Below are positions 17,758 through 27,055 of a DNA stretch of 64,000 nucleotides, piece after piece (positions within the stretch are counted from its first letter, which is position 1; the number at the start of each line of letters is the position of its first letter). The notes under the pieces were generated by a model. It was not told where the DNA came from. It saw nothing but the letters and a program-made list of their open reading frames with translations, and searched no databases. Source of the stretch: CAYVBJ01 sp964449075 (lineage in GTDB: Bacteria > Bacteroidota > Rhodothermia > Balneolales > Balneolaceae); the NCBI GenBank assembly GCA_964449075.1, contig CAYVBJ010000017.1, forward strand, positions 1-64,000. Reading direction: 5' to 3'. Both the position numbers and the translations under genes were made by a program.

Positions 17758-18669
17758 ATGAAAATTTTAGTCCCTCTGGATTTTTCCGATCTCAGTTTTA
17801 AAGCTCTTCAAGTAGCGGATAAATTTTCATCCGTATATGATGACGTGAGTATATCACCATTCCATGCTCACATACCGATTTCTGAACTGGATGAACCTTA
17901 CGCTTTTGGCTTAAATACCCCGGTTCATAAGGATTTTGATGAAATTGAAGCAAATATAAAAGAACGGCTTAAAGAAGCGGCCGGGAAGTATATTGATGAA
18001 TCAAAACTTGGAGAGTCGATTGTGGGTATCGGCAGCCCGTCACAATGTATTATCGATATTTCCGAAGAGATGGATTTTGATTATGTAATTATGAGTACGC
18101 ATGGACGTACAGGGTTTTCCAGGTTTTTCCTCGGCTCTGTTGCTGAAAAAGTACTCCGCCTCTCATCCATCCCGGTTATGGTTGTAGAAAATGAATCTAA
18201 AGTGGATAATTTTGAAAAAATACTGGTCACTACAGATTTCTCAGACAATGCAACTATTGCATTTCCCTATGCTGTAGAGATTGCCAAAAAAACGGGAGGG
18301 CATATTCACCTTGTCCACGTACTGAGCTTTGAACAATTTGAGGCTGATGAGAAAGATACCTCCTTAAAACAGATCCGTAAGGAGAGAATGAAAATTATCG
18401 AAAAGGAATATTTTCATCAAATTTCGGACCAGGTTACATCTGAAGTTATAGTATCTCCTGACTCGCCCCACGAAGAACTTTTGAATCATATAAGTAAAAA
18501 TGATTATAATCTCATCGTTATGTCTACAGTTGGCAGAACCGGGATTAATTACCTGATGATGGGAAGCACAACAGCAAATGTGGTGCGTCATGTTAATAAT
18601 GCTGTACTAAGCATTAACCCAAAAAAAACTACTGAAAAAGAGGGTGATGAAGACGAGGATGAGTCATAA
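17758..18669 (+). CDS. Universal stress protein, two UspA domains
   Basis: Two full UspA domains are present (residues about 1-145 and 152-290). Both carry the nucleotide loop: MSTHGRTGFSRFFLGSVAEKV and MSTVGRTGINYLMMGSTTANV, matching G-x2-G-x9-G-S. It therefore probably binds ATP in both halves, unlike the paralogue at 8316. The C-terminal tail is highly acidic (KEGDEDEDES). A TATAAT hexamer lies about 45 bp upstream without a good -35 partner. Monocistronic. Confidence 0.92.
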   Translation: MKILVPLDFSDLSFKALQVADKFSSVYDDVSISPFHAHIPISELDEPYAFGLNTPVHKDFDEIEANIKERLKEAAGKYIDESKLGESIVGIGSPSQCIIDISEEMDFDYVIMSTHGRTGFSRFFLGSVAEKVLRLSSIPVMVVENESKVDNFEKILVTTDFSDNATIAFPYAVEIAKKTGGHIHLVHVLSFEQFEADEKDTSLKQIRKERMKIIEKEYFHQISDQVTSEVIVSPDSPHEELLNHISKNDYNLIVMSTVGRTGINYLMMGSTTANVVRHVNNAVLSINPKKTTEKEGDEDEDES

Positions 18670-18755
18670 AATCTTTAATAATATGAAAAATCGATTTTCC
18701 GCTCATTTTTCTGCATTTAATAGAACAGCTTTTATTGCAAAATAGCCATTTAAGC

Positions 18756-18789
18756 AGCCCGGTTTACAGATAAGATATTCAACCGGGCT
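18756..18789. terminator. Hairpin between convergent genes
   Basis: A perfect 9-bp GC-rich stem AGCCCGGTT / AACCGGGCT with a 16-nt loop lies between the stops of the universal stress gene and the small membrane protein gene. It could terminate both. There is no strong T run on either side, so rho-independent function is uncertain. Confidence 0.45.
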
Positions 18790-18837
18790 CAGGCATGAGC
18801 TACCTCTCTCAGTAAGCTATATATGATCTACAATTGA

Positions 18838-19245
18838 TCATTCTACTGATTCATTTGCTCTTTTCTCTCTGAAATAACTCCAGACATCGAAAGTATCAAT
18901 TGCAAGAGAGATTAAAATTGTAATTGCCAGCACTACGAGATATTGATAAAATAATCCCGCGGTTTCTCCTAAAACGGCGAACATGTATACGATGAGTGGC
19001 AGCCAAAAAATGTGCCCCAGGCCAAGAATTTTGGTAAACCCAAATTTGGAATAGAGGCCCATCATCAGCATAGATGAAAGCAGAAATGTTACAACGATAA
19101 TCTTTGCAAGGAACTCCTCCCAAAAAATTGCCGCTGCCATATTAATCAACATCATATAGAAAACCCACACTACCTCATACAGTGGTCTTTTAAGCAGATC
19201 TGAAAAAAAATATAGCGGATTGGTCATGTGAATACTTTTTGACAA
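18838..19245 (-). CDS. Hypothetical integral membrane protein, 135 aa
   Basis: Family not recognised. There are four predicted membrane helices (about 22-42, 47-65, 75-92 and 98-118), and a charged C-terminal tail (YFREKRANESVE) probably in the cytoplasm. It has no catalytic motif. An in-frame ATG at codon 7 (MTNPLYFF) is an alternative start. It stands between the universal stress gene (convergent) and the porin gene. Confidence 0.7.
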   Translation of the reverse strand: MSKSIHMTNPLYFFSDLLKRPLYEVVWVFYMMLINMAAAIFWEEFLAKIIVVTFLLSSMLMMGLYSKFGFTKILGLGHIFWLPLIVYMFAVLGETAGLFYQYLVVLAITILISLAIDTFDVWSYFREKRANESVE

Positions 19246-19355
19246 TTTGTTAAAATTATAACCGGAATCCGGAAATAAAGAATTTATATCGTCCTAAAGA
19301 ATCACATTTTTATCATATAACTAATTTCAACTCTCTTTTCAGGTAACTCTTTTAT

Positions 19356-20858
19356 CTACAATTTCAATCTCAATGTAGCCAGCACCTGCAGCCGGTCTAC
19401 ACTGCGGTCAGCAACTTCAGAACTGATATTGAAATTTTGATCTTCGAAATCATAAACAGTAGAGGTTTCATCAAAATTTATCAGTTGAGCACCGAGGTCA
19501 AATTCAACTTGCTCTGTTAAACGAGCGCCGAATCCTGCAGAAAAAAGATCCCTGTCATCCCTTCCTCTTTTAAACCTGGAAGGCTGATAACCATAACCAG
19601 CCCTGAGAGTAAACATTGGATTTACATCATATGCAGCGCCGGCGCGGAAACTCCAAACATCGTCAAAAGTGTCAGATATAAACCTGTTTTCAATTTGTTC
19701 ATCTTCAAATAGTTCGTCGTCACTGAAATTAATCCTGGTATTGCTGAACTGAACATATTCTGAAGAGAACGAAAAAGTAAATCCGGATAGATCATCAACA
19801 GTAAAACCAAGTCCCACCCTTGCCGGAAAAGATACACTGTATGAGAACTCACCAAAGAGATCATCTTCAAATTCCACCCCGTTGTCCATAGTTGTCAGTA
19901 TTCTGGCATCAAACTCTTCATCAATATTTAATCGCGTGGGAAATGTGTAGCTGCCTCCGATATTTAACCAGGGCATCATTTTATAAATTGCACCCACCCG
20001 TGCCCTGAATCCTGTCATATCTGTTCTTACTTTATCCGAAAGTAAAATTGAGTCCACATCGGTATCCCCTTCGCCATCATCATCTGTATCAATAAAATCA
20101 CCATCAAAATCATTTAAATTATCTATTTCAAGAAATGTTCTGTCAAATTTAAATGTCCCCGATGTGGCACCAAGACTTAGCCCGATAAACAAGTTTTTCT
20201 GAAACTCGGTACCGATGAAGCCGGAAAATTCTCCTGTATATCCGCTATTGGTTATCTCAGCCTCCTGACGAATACCGGGAAATGTTTCAAAGCCAATTCT
20301 GAATATCGATTCAAGAAATGTCTGTTCAACATCTCCGTAATCAATTGCAAATGTATTAAAAGCGATATCCTCAAACGTATTTCCCGGTATCTTAAACTGA
20401 TCTGTTATTGTACTGTTCGTATTTCTGCCGCTGACAGAAAGTGCACGGTTAAAAAATGACTGCTGATTAAACCCGCCTCCAATAACAAAACTGCCCTGTT
20501 CGGTTGGAAGTTTGTAGATAAACCCGATATTGGATAGAGTTGTCTGAGTATCTGAAAGATTCTGTGTATTCCCAAGAAACCGGCTGTCTTCATCTACCCT
20601 TCTAAAAGCAAATCCTGCTTCCAGAAAACTGTCATCAAACATGGCAACGGATGCAGGGTTATCCAGGAATGAGCCAAATCCGGAATTGATGGCCATGCCG
20701 GGTAAAATCATGGTTACCGGGTCGTAAGCACCTCTCTGATCACCAAGTAAAATCGCCTGGTTGCTGAACAGCAATGGATTATTGTCATTTTGAGCTGTCA
20801 GAGGCAGCGCAGCGGCAAGAAAAAGAACAACAGTGATAAGGTTTTTTCTGATTGACAT
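19356..20858 (-). CDS. FadL/OmpP1/TodX-like outer-membrane transport protein
   Basis: A signal peptide (residues 1-22, ending LTAQ) is followed by a beta-barrel pattern of alternating hydrophobic residues to a C-terminal strand ending LRLKL. The early segment with GSFLDNPASVAMFDDSFLEAGFAF corresponds to the FadL-family NPA region of the hatch. The middle contains an Asp-rich loop (DFDGDFIDTDDDGEGD) that probably binds calcium. Relatives move long-chain fatty acids or other hydrophobic molecules across the outer membrane. The substrate here is unknown. A 32-codon open frame with a strong Shine-Dalgarno site precedes it by 11 bp. Confidence 0.82.
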   Translation of the reverse strand: MSIRKNLITVVLFLAAALPLTAQNDNNPLLFSNQAILLGDQRGAYDPVTMILPGMAINSGFGSFLDNPASVAMFDDSFLEAGFAFRRVDEDSRFLGNTQNLSDTQTTLSNIGFIYKLPTEQGSFVIGGGFNQQSFFNRALSVSGRNTNSTITDQFKIPGNTFEDIAFNTFAIDYGDVEQTFLESIFRIGFETFPGIRQEAEITNSGYTGEFSGFIGTEFQKNLFIGLSLGATSGTFKFDRTFLEIDNLNDFDGDFIDTDDDGEGDTDVDSILLSDKVRTDMTGFRARVGAIYKMMPWLNIGGSYTFPTRLNIDEEFDARILTTMDNGVEFEDDLFGEFSYSVSFPARVGLGFTVDDLSGFTFSFSSEYVQFSNTRINFSDDELFEDEQIENRFISDTFDDVWSFRAGAAYDVNPMFTLRAGYGYQPSRFKRGRDDRDLFSAGFGARLTEQVEFDLGAQLINFDETSTVYDFEDQNFNISSEVADRSVDRLQVLATLRLKL

Positions 20859-20869
20859 ACGTTTCGCCT

Positions 20870-20968
20870 TTAATTCTTGTTAGGTAACTCAGGAATGCTA
20901 TTTAACGTTTTTTGATAAAATTCCACTTTCCAAGCAGGTTCCGCAGAGGAGCGTTTTTTAAAATTCAT
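20870..20968 (-). CDS. Candidate 32-aa leader ORF upstream of the porin gene
   Basis: This short frame starts ATG at 20968, with GGAGG four bases upstream, and stops 11 bp before the porin ATG. The predicted peptide is basic at its N terminus (MNFKKRSS) and has no signal or membrane segment. Its Shine-Dalgarno sequence is unusually strong. Part of the region (20939-20983) can also fold into a stem with one mismatch. It may be a regulatory leader or a chance frame. Confidence 0.25.
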   Translation of the reverse strand: MNFKKRSSAEPAWKVEFYQKTLNSIPELPNKN

Positions 20969-21003
20969 CTTACCTCCGCGGAATTCTCAGTGAGAGACCG
21001 TGC

Positions 21004-22275
21004 CTACCTGTCTCTTTTTGATGAACTTCTGCTTCGTTTGGATCCTTTGCTTGAAGATTTTGATGAACCCGATCGCTTCACAGTTCCCCGGCTCGAAGAG
21101 GATCTTGACGACCGGCTTACGTTACCACGGCTGGAGGAAGACCGGGATGACCGGCTCACTTTGCCACGGCTTGATGAGGATCTTGAAGAACTTTTAACAG
21201 TACCTCTTCCGGATGAAGACCTGGAAGATTTCCGTACAGAACTTCGGCTGGTTGACCTGCTTTTTGTTGATCTGATCCCTGTTTTTCGGGAACTGCTTCG
21301 AACAGCACTTCTGATTCTTGAATTGACAGGTGCTTTTGACCTGATACTTGACCTTGAACCTGAAGATCTGATTGCGGAACGTGTTCTGAGTGTCGCGGAT
21401 CGTCCGTTGCTTGAGATGCGGGACCTTCTGTCGGTTAAGCCTGTTCTGCCTGTACGCCGCACATCACGCCTGATTGCAGAGCGTGTCCTGCTGTTTACTA
21501 CAGTGGTGCGCTTGCCCTGTACATTTGTACTTCTTGCATTGTCTCTGATTCTGCGATCACGGGATGTTCCACGGGATGATAATCCGGAAGATCGAACCGT
21601 TCGGGTTCTGTTAACTCCTGATCTGCTGTGAACAAAGCCGCCGTGATGTACAAATCCACCATGAAAAAAGGGCCTGTAGAAACCAAATCCAAAAAACGAC
21701 CCATATGGATAATGAAACCCTGTGTAATAAGGGTATCTGTGATAGCTGTGACCGAAGTGAAAACTCAGATGAAACCCGGAATAGGGATAGTAATGATTAT
21801 AGGCCACCGGGTAACCATAAGCTGAATGATGATAGAACGGGCTGTAAAAACCAGTGAATGCATGAGACGGATAACCATAACCATAATAGTTGTCTACATA
21901 AGTAATTCCTGATGCCTGATGACCTAAAACTGCCTGATTTTCTCTATAGTACTGGGCGGTTTCATAGTCTTTAAAGTAATATGACTCCGCATCTACCCAT
22001 CCATCTTCGTATCCATCTTCTACACCGTCTTCATAACCTTCAAGGTAACTCTCTTCATCTGCTACCTCCACAACCCGTTCATCTGAAATGCTTTGCACCG
22101 GTCTTTCAACTGATTGCGATTGCCCTGTATAAACCGAAGGTTCGCTTTTATCAACACTTGTTATCCTGTGTTCATGAACGGTTTGAAGCTGCGTGTAGCA
22201 ACCTGTGGTAAAAAAGGCGGCGACCACGAACAATGCTAATTTTTTAAATACTTGCCGTTTCATAATTTTCCTCAC
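21004..22275 (-). CDS. Lipoprotein with aromatic middle and Arg/Ser-rich repeat tail
   Basis: A lipobox FTTGC (Cys26 from the first ATG, Cys22 from the second) marks an exported lipoprotein. Three compositional blocks follow. Residues about 35-100 are acidic. Residues about 105-215 are very rich in Tyr, His, Phe and Gly. Residues about 215-423 are dominated by Ser and Arg. The end of the tail contains near-perfect 13-residue repeats (SSRSSSSRGxVxR), reminiscent of eukaryotic RS domains but outside the cytoplasm. It has no enzyme motif. The polybasic tail could bind nucleic acid, polysaccharide or another polyanion. An opposite-strand frame across the repeats is an artefact of the repeat codons. 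Confidence 0.8.
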   Translation of the reverse strand: MRKIMKRQVFKKLALFVVAAFFTTGCYTQLQTVHEHRITSVDKSEPSVYTGQSQSVERPVQSISDERVVEVADEESYLEGYEDGVEDGYEDGWVDAESYYFKDYETAQYYRENQAVLGHQASGITYVDNYYGYGYPSHAFTGFYSPFYHHSAYGYPVAYNHYYPYSGFHLSFHFGHSYHRYPYYTGFHYPYGSFFGFGFYRPFFHGGFVHHGGFVHSRSGVNRTRTVRSSGLSSRGTSRDRRIRDNARSTNVQGKRTTVVNSRTRSAIRRDVRRTGRTGLTDRRSRISSNGRSATLRTRSAIRSSGSRSSIRSKAPVNSRIRSAVRSSSRKTGIRSTKSRSTSRSSVRKSSRSSSGRGTVKSSSRSSSSRGKVSRSSRSSSSRGNVSRSSRSSSSRGTVKRSGSSKSSSKGSKRSRSSSKRDR

Positions 22276-22335
22276 TGCTTTTATGGATACTAAATAGTTT
22301 TCACTTGTAAAATAATTTCATTCATACTACTAAAA

Positions 22336-22355
22336 CATCACATATTCATGTGATG
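22336..22355 (-). terminator. Hairpin after the response regulator gene
   Basis: The 8-bp perfect stem CATCACAT / ATGTGATG with a 4-nt loop starts about 8 bp beyond the response regulator stop. On the minus strand it is followed by TTTT. It probably ends the two-component operon. Confidence 0.55.
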
Positions 22356-22363
22356 CTGATCAT

Positions 22364-22999
22364 TTAAATTTCACCCCGCAGCGACTTTGCAATCACCTCT
22401 GCTTTTGAGTTAACGTGCAGCTTCTTGTAAATATTCCGTATATGTGCCCTTACAGTATCAATGGAGATATCAAACCGGTCTGCTATTAACTTGTAACTGA
22501 GTCCGTCAACCAGGCCGTTAACAATATCCTGTTCCCTGTCGGTGAGCATACTTTCCTTTTTTTCTTTAGGTGCATTTGTCTCACTAAAATGGGTGATAAC
22601 TTTCCTGGCAATTTGAGGAGACATTGGTGCACCTCCCTCCATCAGTGTCTCTATCGACTCTTTTATTTCAGGAAGAGATGTGTGCTTGAGCAGATAACCG
22701 GATGCTCCTGCACAAAGCGAATCAAAGATTTTGTGAGAATCATGATAGATCGTGAGCATAATGATTTCTGTTTCGGGATAATCCTTTTTTATCAGGCTAA
22801 TTCCCTCAATGCCCGACATGCCCGGAAGCTGAATATCCATCAGCATTACATCCGGAACATCATACTCTTTCAGGTATTCGAGCATTTCCTCAACTGAATC
22901 AACAGCAACAGGACATTCCATATTCTCCTGCATATCAAGATATCGCTGAATCAGATCTCTGATTTTCTTATTGTCTTCCACGATTCCGATTTTTGTCAT
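22364..22999 (-). CDS. NarL/FixJ-family response regulator
   Basis: An N-terminal receiver domain carries the acidic pocket VEDN, the phosphoacceptor Asp55 in LMDIQLPGMSG, a Thr near 83 and Lys105 in GYLLKHTS. A C-terminal LuxR-type helix-turn-helix (residues about 145-205, LTDREQDIVNGLVDGLSYKLIADRFDIS...) binds DNA. Length of 211 residues is standard. It is the second gene of an operon, 11 bp after the propeller sensor kinase, which is its probable phosphodonor. Targets are not evident from the sequence. Confidence 0.95.
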   Translation of the reverse strand: MTKIGIVEDNKKIRDLIQRYLDMQENMECPVAVDSVEEMLEYLKEYDVPDVMLMDIQLPGMSGIEGISLIKKDYPETEIIMLTIYHDSHKIFDSLCAGASGYLLKHTSLPEIKESIETLMEGGAPMSPQIARKVITHFSETNAPKEKKESMLTDREQDIVNGLVDGLSYKLIADRFDISIDTVRAHIRNIYKKLHVNSKAEVIAKSLRGEI

Positions 23000-23010
23000 A
23001 GTTCTGAGTG

Positions 23011-25893
23011 TTAAAGTGTTCCTGTTACAATTACACTGAAACCGTCACTGTTTTTGAACCGGGTGGTTGCCCCGATTCTTTCAGCTCTCAGTTTCATATT
23101 ACGAAGTCCCTGGCCCGATTTTCGATGATCTGAAATCTCGCTTCCGTTATCGTCTACACAAAGTTTCAGTTCATCATTTTTTAATGTAAGCTCAACTTTT
23201 GCTTTATCAGCGTTTGAGTGTTTGGATATATTGTTCACAGCTTCTTTAAAAATGAGATAAATATTTTCTTTTACATGTACGGGAAGTTTTTTATCCATTT
23301 TGAGCTCCTCAAAATTATAGTGAACTTCGATTCCTTTTCTTCCAAGAACATTATTGGCATAATCCTGCATGCGATCCGTTAAATCACCAATGGTATCATT
23401 CCTTGCATCAATCGACCAAACAATATCATCCAGGCTTGATACAATTTTCCGGCTGTGATCGCCAATCTGCTGTAGCGTCTTCTTTATACTGTCAGAAACC
23501 TTACCGGTCTGTAAAAAATCGGTCTGAAGAGCCAATTCAGTTAACGAAGATCCAACATCATCATGTAAGTCACTTGCAATTTGCACACGCATGCGCTCAA
23601 TTTCAACCAATTTCCTGGTTTTCCAAAATTGGTAGATCATTACGATGATGCCTGTAACAAGCAGCAGTATAAAAAGGATGAACCACCAGCTCATCCAGAA
23701 GGGAGGCAGAATCTGAAACGAATAGGATGCCGCCTGTTCACTTGGTATGCCAAAGTGATTGTAGGCCCGAACCTCAAATCTATAGCCCCCCGGCGGAAGT
23801 GATGCAAAACGGACATTTCGCCCGCCGGCAATTTGCCATTCATTGCTCAATCCTCTAAGCCTGTACTCGTAAGAGACCTGGTTGGGTCCGTCATAACTCA
23901 ATCCTGTAAAATTAAATTCAACAAAATTCCTGTTGTAATCGTATGTCGATTGATTTTTTTGCGCCGGTTTGCCGCCCGCAATTACCTGGTCTAAATGAAT
24001 TACCGGCGGATGGTTCTGAAATTTTACTTTATCCGGGTAAAAATGAGTGGCTCCTTCGACCGTTCCCAGCCAAACAGTTCCGTCAGAAGCGATCAAACTC
24101 CCTCCTGCGTTCATCTCATTCGAAACAAGACCCTGATCCTTTGTATACATATTCACAGACGTCAGAGCTTCACCAAGCGACTCCGAAGCCAGGTATTTCT
24201 CCGGATTCAAATTGTACAATCCCTTGTTTGTTCCCACCCAGTAGTTCTCATCATGATCCTGGAATATAAAATAGGCAATGGTTTGACTTTCGGAGTTGTA
24301 CCTGGAAAGTGAAATGATATTTCCATCGTTAAATTTAGCGATCCCATTGAATGTTGAAAACCACAATTCTCCTTCATGATCGCTCATAATTTGAATAACG
24401 CCATTATTTGGCAGGCCATCCAAAACCGTATAATTTCTGAAATTTACTCCGTCATACATGCTTACACCGCCATAGGTAGCAAACCAGAAGTTACCATCTT
24501 CAGTTCTGACAATTTTCATAACTGTGTTGCTTGCCAGTCCGTCATCTTCCGTCAGATTTTTTAAGGAATTTCCATCATAAATAAAAATCCCGTCATTATA
24601 GGTAGCAATCCAGATTTCACCGGTTTCAGGATCCTGGTAAAAATCCCTGGCCATACGGATATTTTCAACTGTATCCGGTATAGAGATAATTTTTTCATTT
24701 CTCATCAGGTTTATTCCATTCCTGGTACCGATCCACAAACTGCTGTCAGCATCAAAAAAGAGAGTATAAACTTTTTCATCCCTCAGTCCGTCCGCGCTGT
24801 TGAAGGCAGTAAACTTATCTTTTTCATTTTTAATTATGCCCCCGCCATAAGTTGCCATCCAAATATTCTTTTCTGCATCTTCTGCAAAACCCGTCACAAT
24901 ATTGTTCGAAAGGCCATTTTCAACAGTATAATTTTTGAATGCTTCACCGAGATACATTTTTATTCCGCTGCCAAGTGTCCCGAACCAAATATTATCTTCC
25001 CTGTCTCGTAAAACTGAATATACAACTGTTCCGGGAGCGCCCTGTTGCAGGGCATACATTTCAAACTTCGAGCCATCAAAAAAAGCAGCGCCCTCTTCTG
25101 TTCCAATCCATGCGGTTGTATCAGAAGTAAGCCGGATTGACTGTATGCGGTTACTCCATAAGCCATGTTCGTGGTTGTAGACTTTCAGTGATGACCCGTT
25201 GTAAATTGCCAGGCCTTCCCTTGTGCCAAACCAGATATTCCCGTTATCTGAAATATCCATAGTCCGGATTCTTTCTGCCGGCATTTGATCCCGGAATCTG
25301 AACCTGTCAAAGTTTCCCTCTCTCAGTGTTGTAACACCATTTCTTGTTGCAAACCAAAGTGTGCCATCCTCTGTTTCGATAATGCGCCTGACGTGATTAT
25401 TTGAAAGGCCATTTGTTTTTGTGTATTGGATCAGTTCATTGTCGTCTGTGAGCACCCAAACTCCGGATCCGTCGGTTGCAATCCACTTCTCACCCCTGCT
25501 GTCTTCAAAAAAATCAGTTATAGAGTAAGGGTCCAGGTTTTCGAGTACATCCGGGGTAAATATTGTATCGTTCTGCATTATACTCACACCTTCCGTGGTG
25601 CCAATCCACAGAGTTCCATCCTGATCCTCAAACAAGGTATTTACCTGGTTACTGCTGAGCCCGTCCCGCTCATAGTATGTTGTGAAGTCATATCCGTCAA
25701 ATTTGTTTAAGCCGTAACCGGTTGCTATCCAGATAAACCCGTGGCGGTCTTGCAGCAAATCATGAGCAACAGATTCACTGAGGCCTTGTTCGATAGAATA
25801 GGTTCTGAAGGGCATTATCTGTCCATTGCTTTTCGAGGGAGAAAAGAGCAAGAGAAAAGATATTACAGGTATGAGCAACAGATAACGACACAT
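23011..25893 (-). CDS. Sensor histidine kinase with periplasmic two-component propeller domain
   Basis: A signal peptide (about 1-24) is followed by a long periplasmic region of Reg_prop beta-propeller blades (repeated GL-S/N-x-V, D..G.lWiGT...G and similar, about 30-620), then a Y_Y_Y domain (about 655-730), one membrane helix (FWMSWWFILFILLLVTGIIV, about 735-757) and a cytoplasmic kinase. The HisKA_3 phosphoacceptor is in IASDLHDDVGSSL. The ATPase has the N box EAVNNISKHS and a G box GQGLRNMKLRAE. In Bacteroidetes hybrid systems such sensors detect oligosaccharides. Here the kinase is separate from its regulator, and no polysaccharide locus is adjacent, so the ligand is unknown. Confidence 0.93.
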   Translation of the reverse strand: MCRYLLLIPVISFLLLFSPSKSNGQIMPFRTYSIEQGLSESVAHDLLQDRHGFIWIATGYGLNKFDGYDFTTYYERDGLSSNQVNTLFEDQDGTLWIGTTEGVSIMQNDTIFTPDVLENLDPYSITDFFEDSRGEKWIATDGSGVWVLTDDNELIQYTKTNGLSNNHVRRIIETEDGTLWFATRNGVTTLREGNFDRFRFRDQMPAERIRTMDISDNGNIWFGTREGLAIYNGSSLKVYNHEHGLWSNRIQSIRLTSDTTAWIGTEEGAAFFDGSKFEMYALQQGAPGTVVYSVLRDREDNIWFGTLGSGIKMYLGEAFKNYTVENGLSNNIVTGFAEDAEKNIWMATYGGGIIKNEKDKFTAFNSADGLRDEKVYTLFFDADSSLWIGTRNGINLMRNEKIISIPDTVENIRMARDFYQDPETGEIWIATYNDGIFIYDGNSLKNLTEDDGLASNTVMKIVRTEDGNFWFATYGGVSMYDGVNFRNYTVLDGLPNNGVIQIMSDHEGELWFSTFNGIAKFNDGNIISLSRYNSESQTIAYFIFQDHDENYWVGTNKGLYNLNPEKYLASESLGEALTSVNMYTKDQGLVSNEMNAGGSLIASDGTVWLGTVEGATHFYPDKVKFQNHPPVIHLDQVIAGGKPAQKNQSTYDYNRNFVEFNFTGLSYDGPNQVSYEYRLRGLSNEWQIAGGRNVRFASLPPGGYRFEVRAYNHFGIPSEQAASYSFQILPPFWMSWWFILFILLLVTGIIVMIYQFWKTRKLVEIERMRVQIASDLHDDVGSSLTELALQTDFLQTGKVSDSIKKTLQQIGDHSRKIVSSLDDIVWSIDARNDTIGDLTDRMQDYANNVLGRKGIEVHYNFEELKMDKKLPVHVKENIYLIFKEAVNNISKHSNADKAKVELTLKNDELKLCVDDNGSEISDHRKSGQGLRNMKLRAERIGATTRFKNSDGFSVIVTGTL

Positions 25894-25982
25894 GCAGACA
25901 ATCTAATGAATCTGACGGATTAGACCAATCGCATCATCATGCGGGCATGAATATCAGAGCAAACCAAATCTTAAGAAATAAA

Positions 25983-26837
25983 TTAACCCAGGTAGGCTCT
26001 CAGGGCAGCACTTTTGTTATGGTGTCGTAATTTACGAAGTGCTTTCTCTTTAATTTGCCGAACTCTTTCACGCGTTAGGTCAAAACGTTCACCGATCTCT
26101 TCAAGTGTAAGCGAATGCTCTCTGCCAATTCCAAAATAGAGCCTGATAACTTCAGCTTCCCTTTTAGTAAGTTTTGAAAGTGCACGCTCAATCTCAACCT
26201 TAAGCGACTCTCCCATCAGGTCGAAATCGGGATCAGGTATTTCTTCATTTTCAAGAACATCCAGAAGCCGGTTGTCTTCTCCCTGTGCAAAAGGTGCATC
26301 AACCGAGAGATGGCGCCCGGAAATTTTAAGAGTATCTGCAACTTCGGATACGGTCATCTCAAGACTTTCAGCCAGCTCAGCTGCTGAAGGCACTCTTTCA
26401 TACTCCTGTTCAAGTTTGGAAAGCTCTTTTCCAATTTTGTTAAGGGCTCCTACACGATTCAGCGGAAGCCGCACAATCCGGCTTTGTTCAGCAAGTGCCT
26501 GAAGTATAGACTGACGAATCCACCATACAGCATATGAGATGAATTTAAATCCGCGCGTTTCATCAAAGCGTTTTGCCGCCTTGATCAGTCCGAGATTTCC
26601 TTCATTAATTAAATCACCAAGTGATAATCCCTGGTTTTGATACTGTTTTGCCACTGAGACAACAAAACGTAAATTCGCTTTTGTTAAATCTTCAAGTGCT
26701 CTCTGTGAGCCCTTTTGTATCTCTTTTGCCAAACGAACTTCGTCATCTGGGGTAATAAGTTTTTCTTTACCTATTTCGTGCAGGTAACGATCTAATGATT
26801 CAGATTCTCGAGTTGAAATTCCTGAGCTTTTTGCCAC
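25983..26837 (-). CDS. rpoD: Primary sigma factor (RpoD/SigA), short Bacteroidota type
   Basis: This is a 284-residue sigma-70 protein with regions 1.2 (SLDRYLHEIGKEKLITPDDE), 2 (NLRFVVSVAKQYQNQGLSLGDLINEGNLGLIKAAKRFDETRG in pieces, and YAVWWIRQSI), 3 (ALAEQSRIVRLPLNRV) and 4 (LTLEEIGERFDLTRERVRQIKEKAL). It lacks the long acidic region 1.1 and the non-conserved insert of proteobacterial RpoD, as is normal for Bacteroidota and Balneolota primary sigma factors. It directs housekeeping transcription. The start is GTG at 26837. Monocistronic. Confidence 0.93.
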   Translation of the reverse strand: MAKSSGISTRESESLDRYLHEIGKEKLITPDDEVRLAKEIQKGSQRALEDLTKANLRFVVSVAKQYQNQGLSLGDLINEGNLGLIKAAKRFDETRGFKFISYAVWWIRQSILQALAEQSRIVRLPLNRVGALNKIGKELSKLEQEYERVPSAAELAESLEMTVSEVADTLKISGRHLSVDAPFAQGEDNRLLDVLENEEIPDPDFDLMGESLKVEIERALSKLTKREAEVIRLYFGIGREHSLTLEEIGERFDLTRERVRQIKEKALRKLRHHNKSAALRAYLG

Positions 26838-27055
26838 GGATGATAAATATTTTAGTTAATAATATGTGCTAATTGTGATTTGCAATCTTCTAACGGACGG
26901 ATACCCCAAATGTTGTCAAATTTTCCTTCCATAGTATTTTCATTCAAAACAAAATAAGATAATAAAACTAATTGTAAATTTGAAAGGTTCAGTTGGATCT
27001 TTGCCAATCAATTTATATTTCAGGCTTTTATTTACAGTATTGTTTTCTATTCCAA

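Noticed and set aside
20912..21631. Plus-strand open frame of 239 codons rich in Asp, Glu and Leu
   Set aside because: It is the antisense of the Ser/Arg repeat region of the lipoprotein. The repeat codons keep the opposite frame open. The lipobox-bearing minus-strand gene is the real one.
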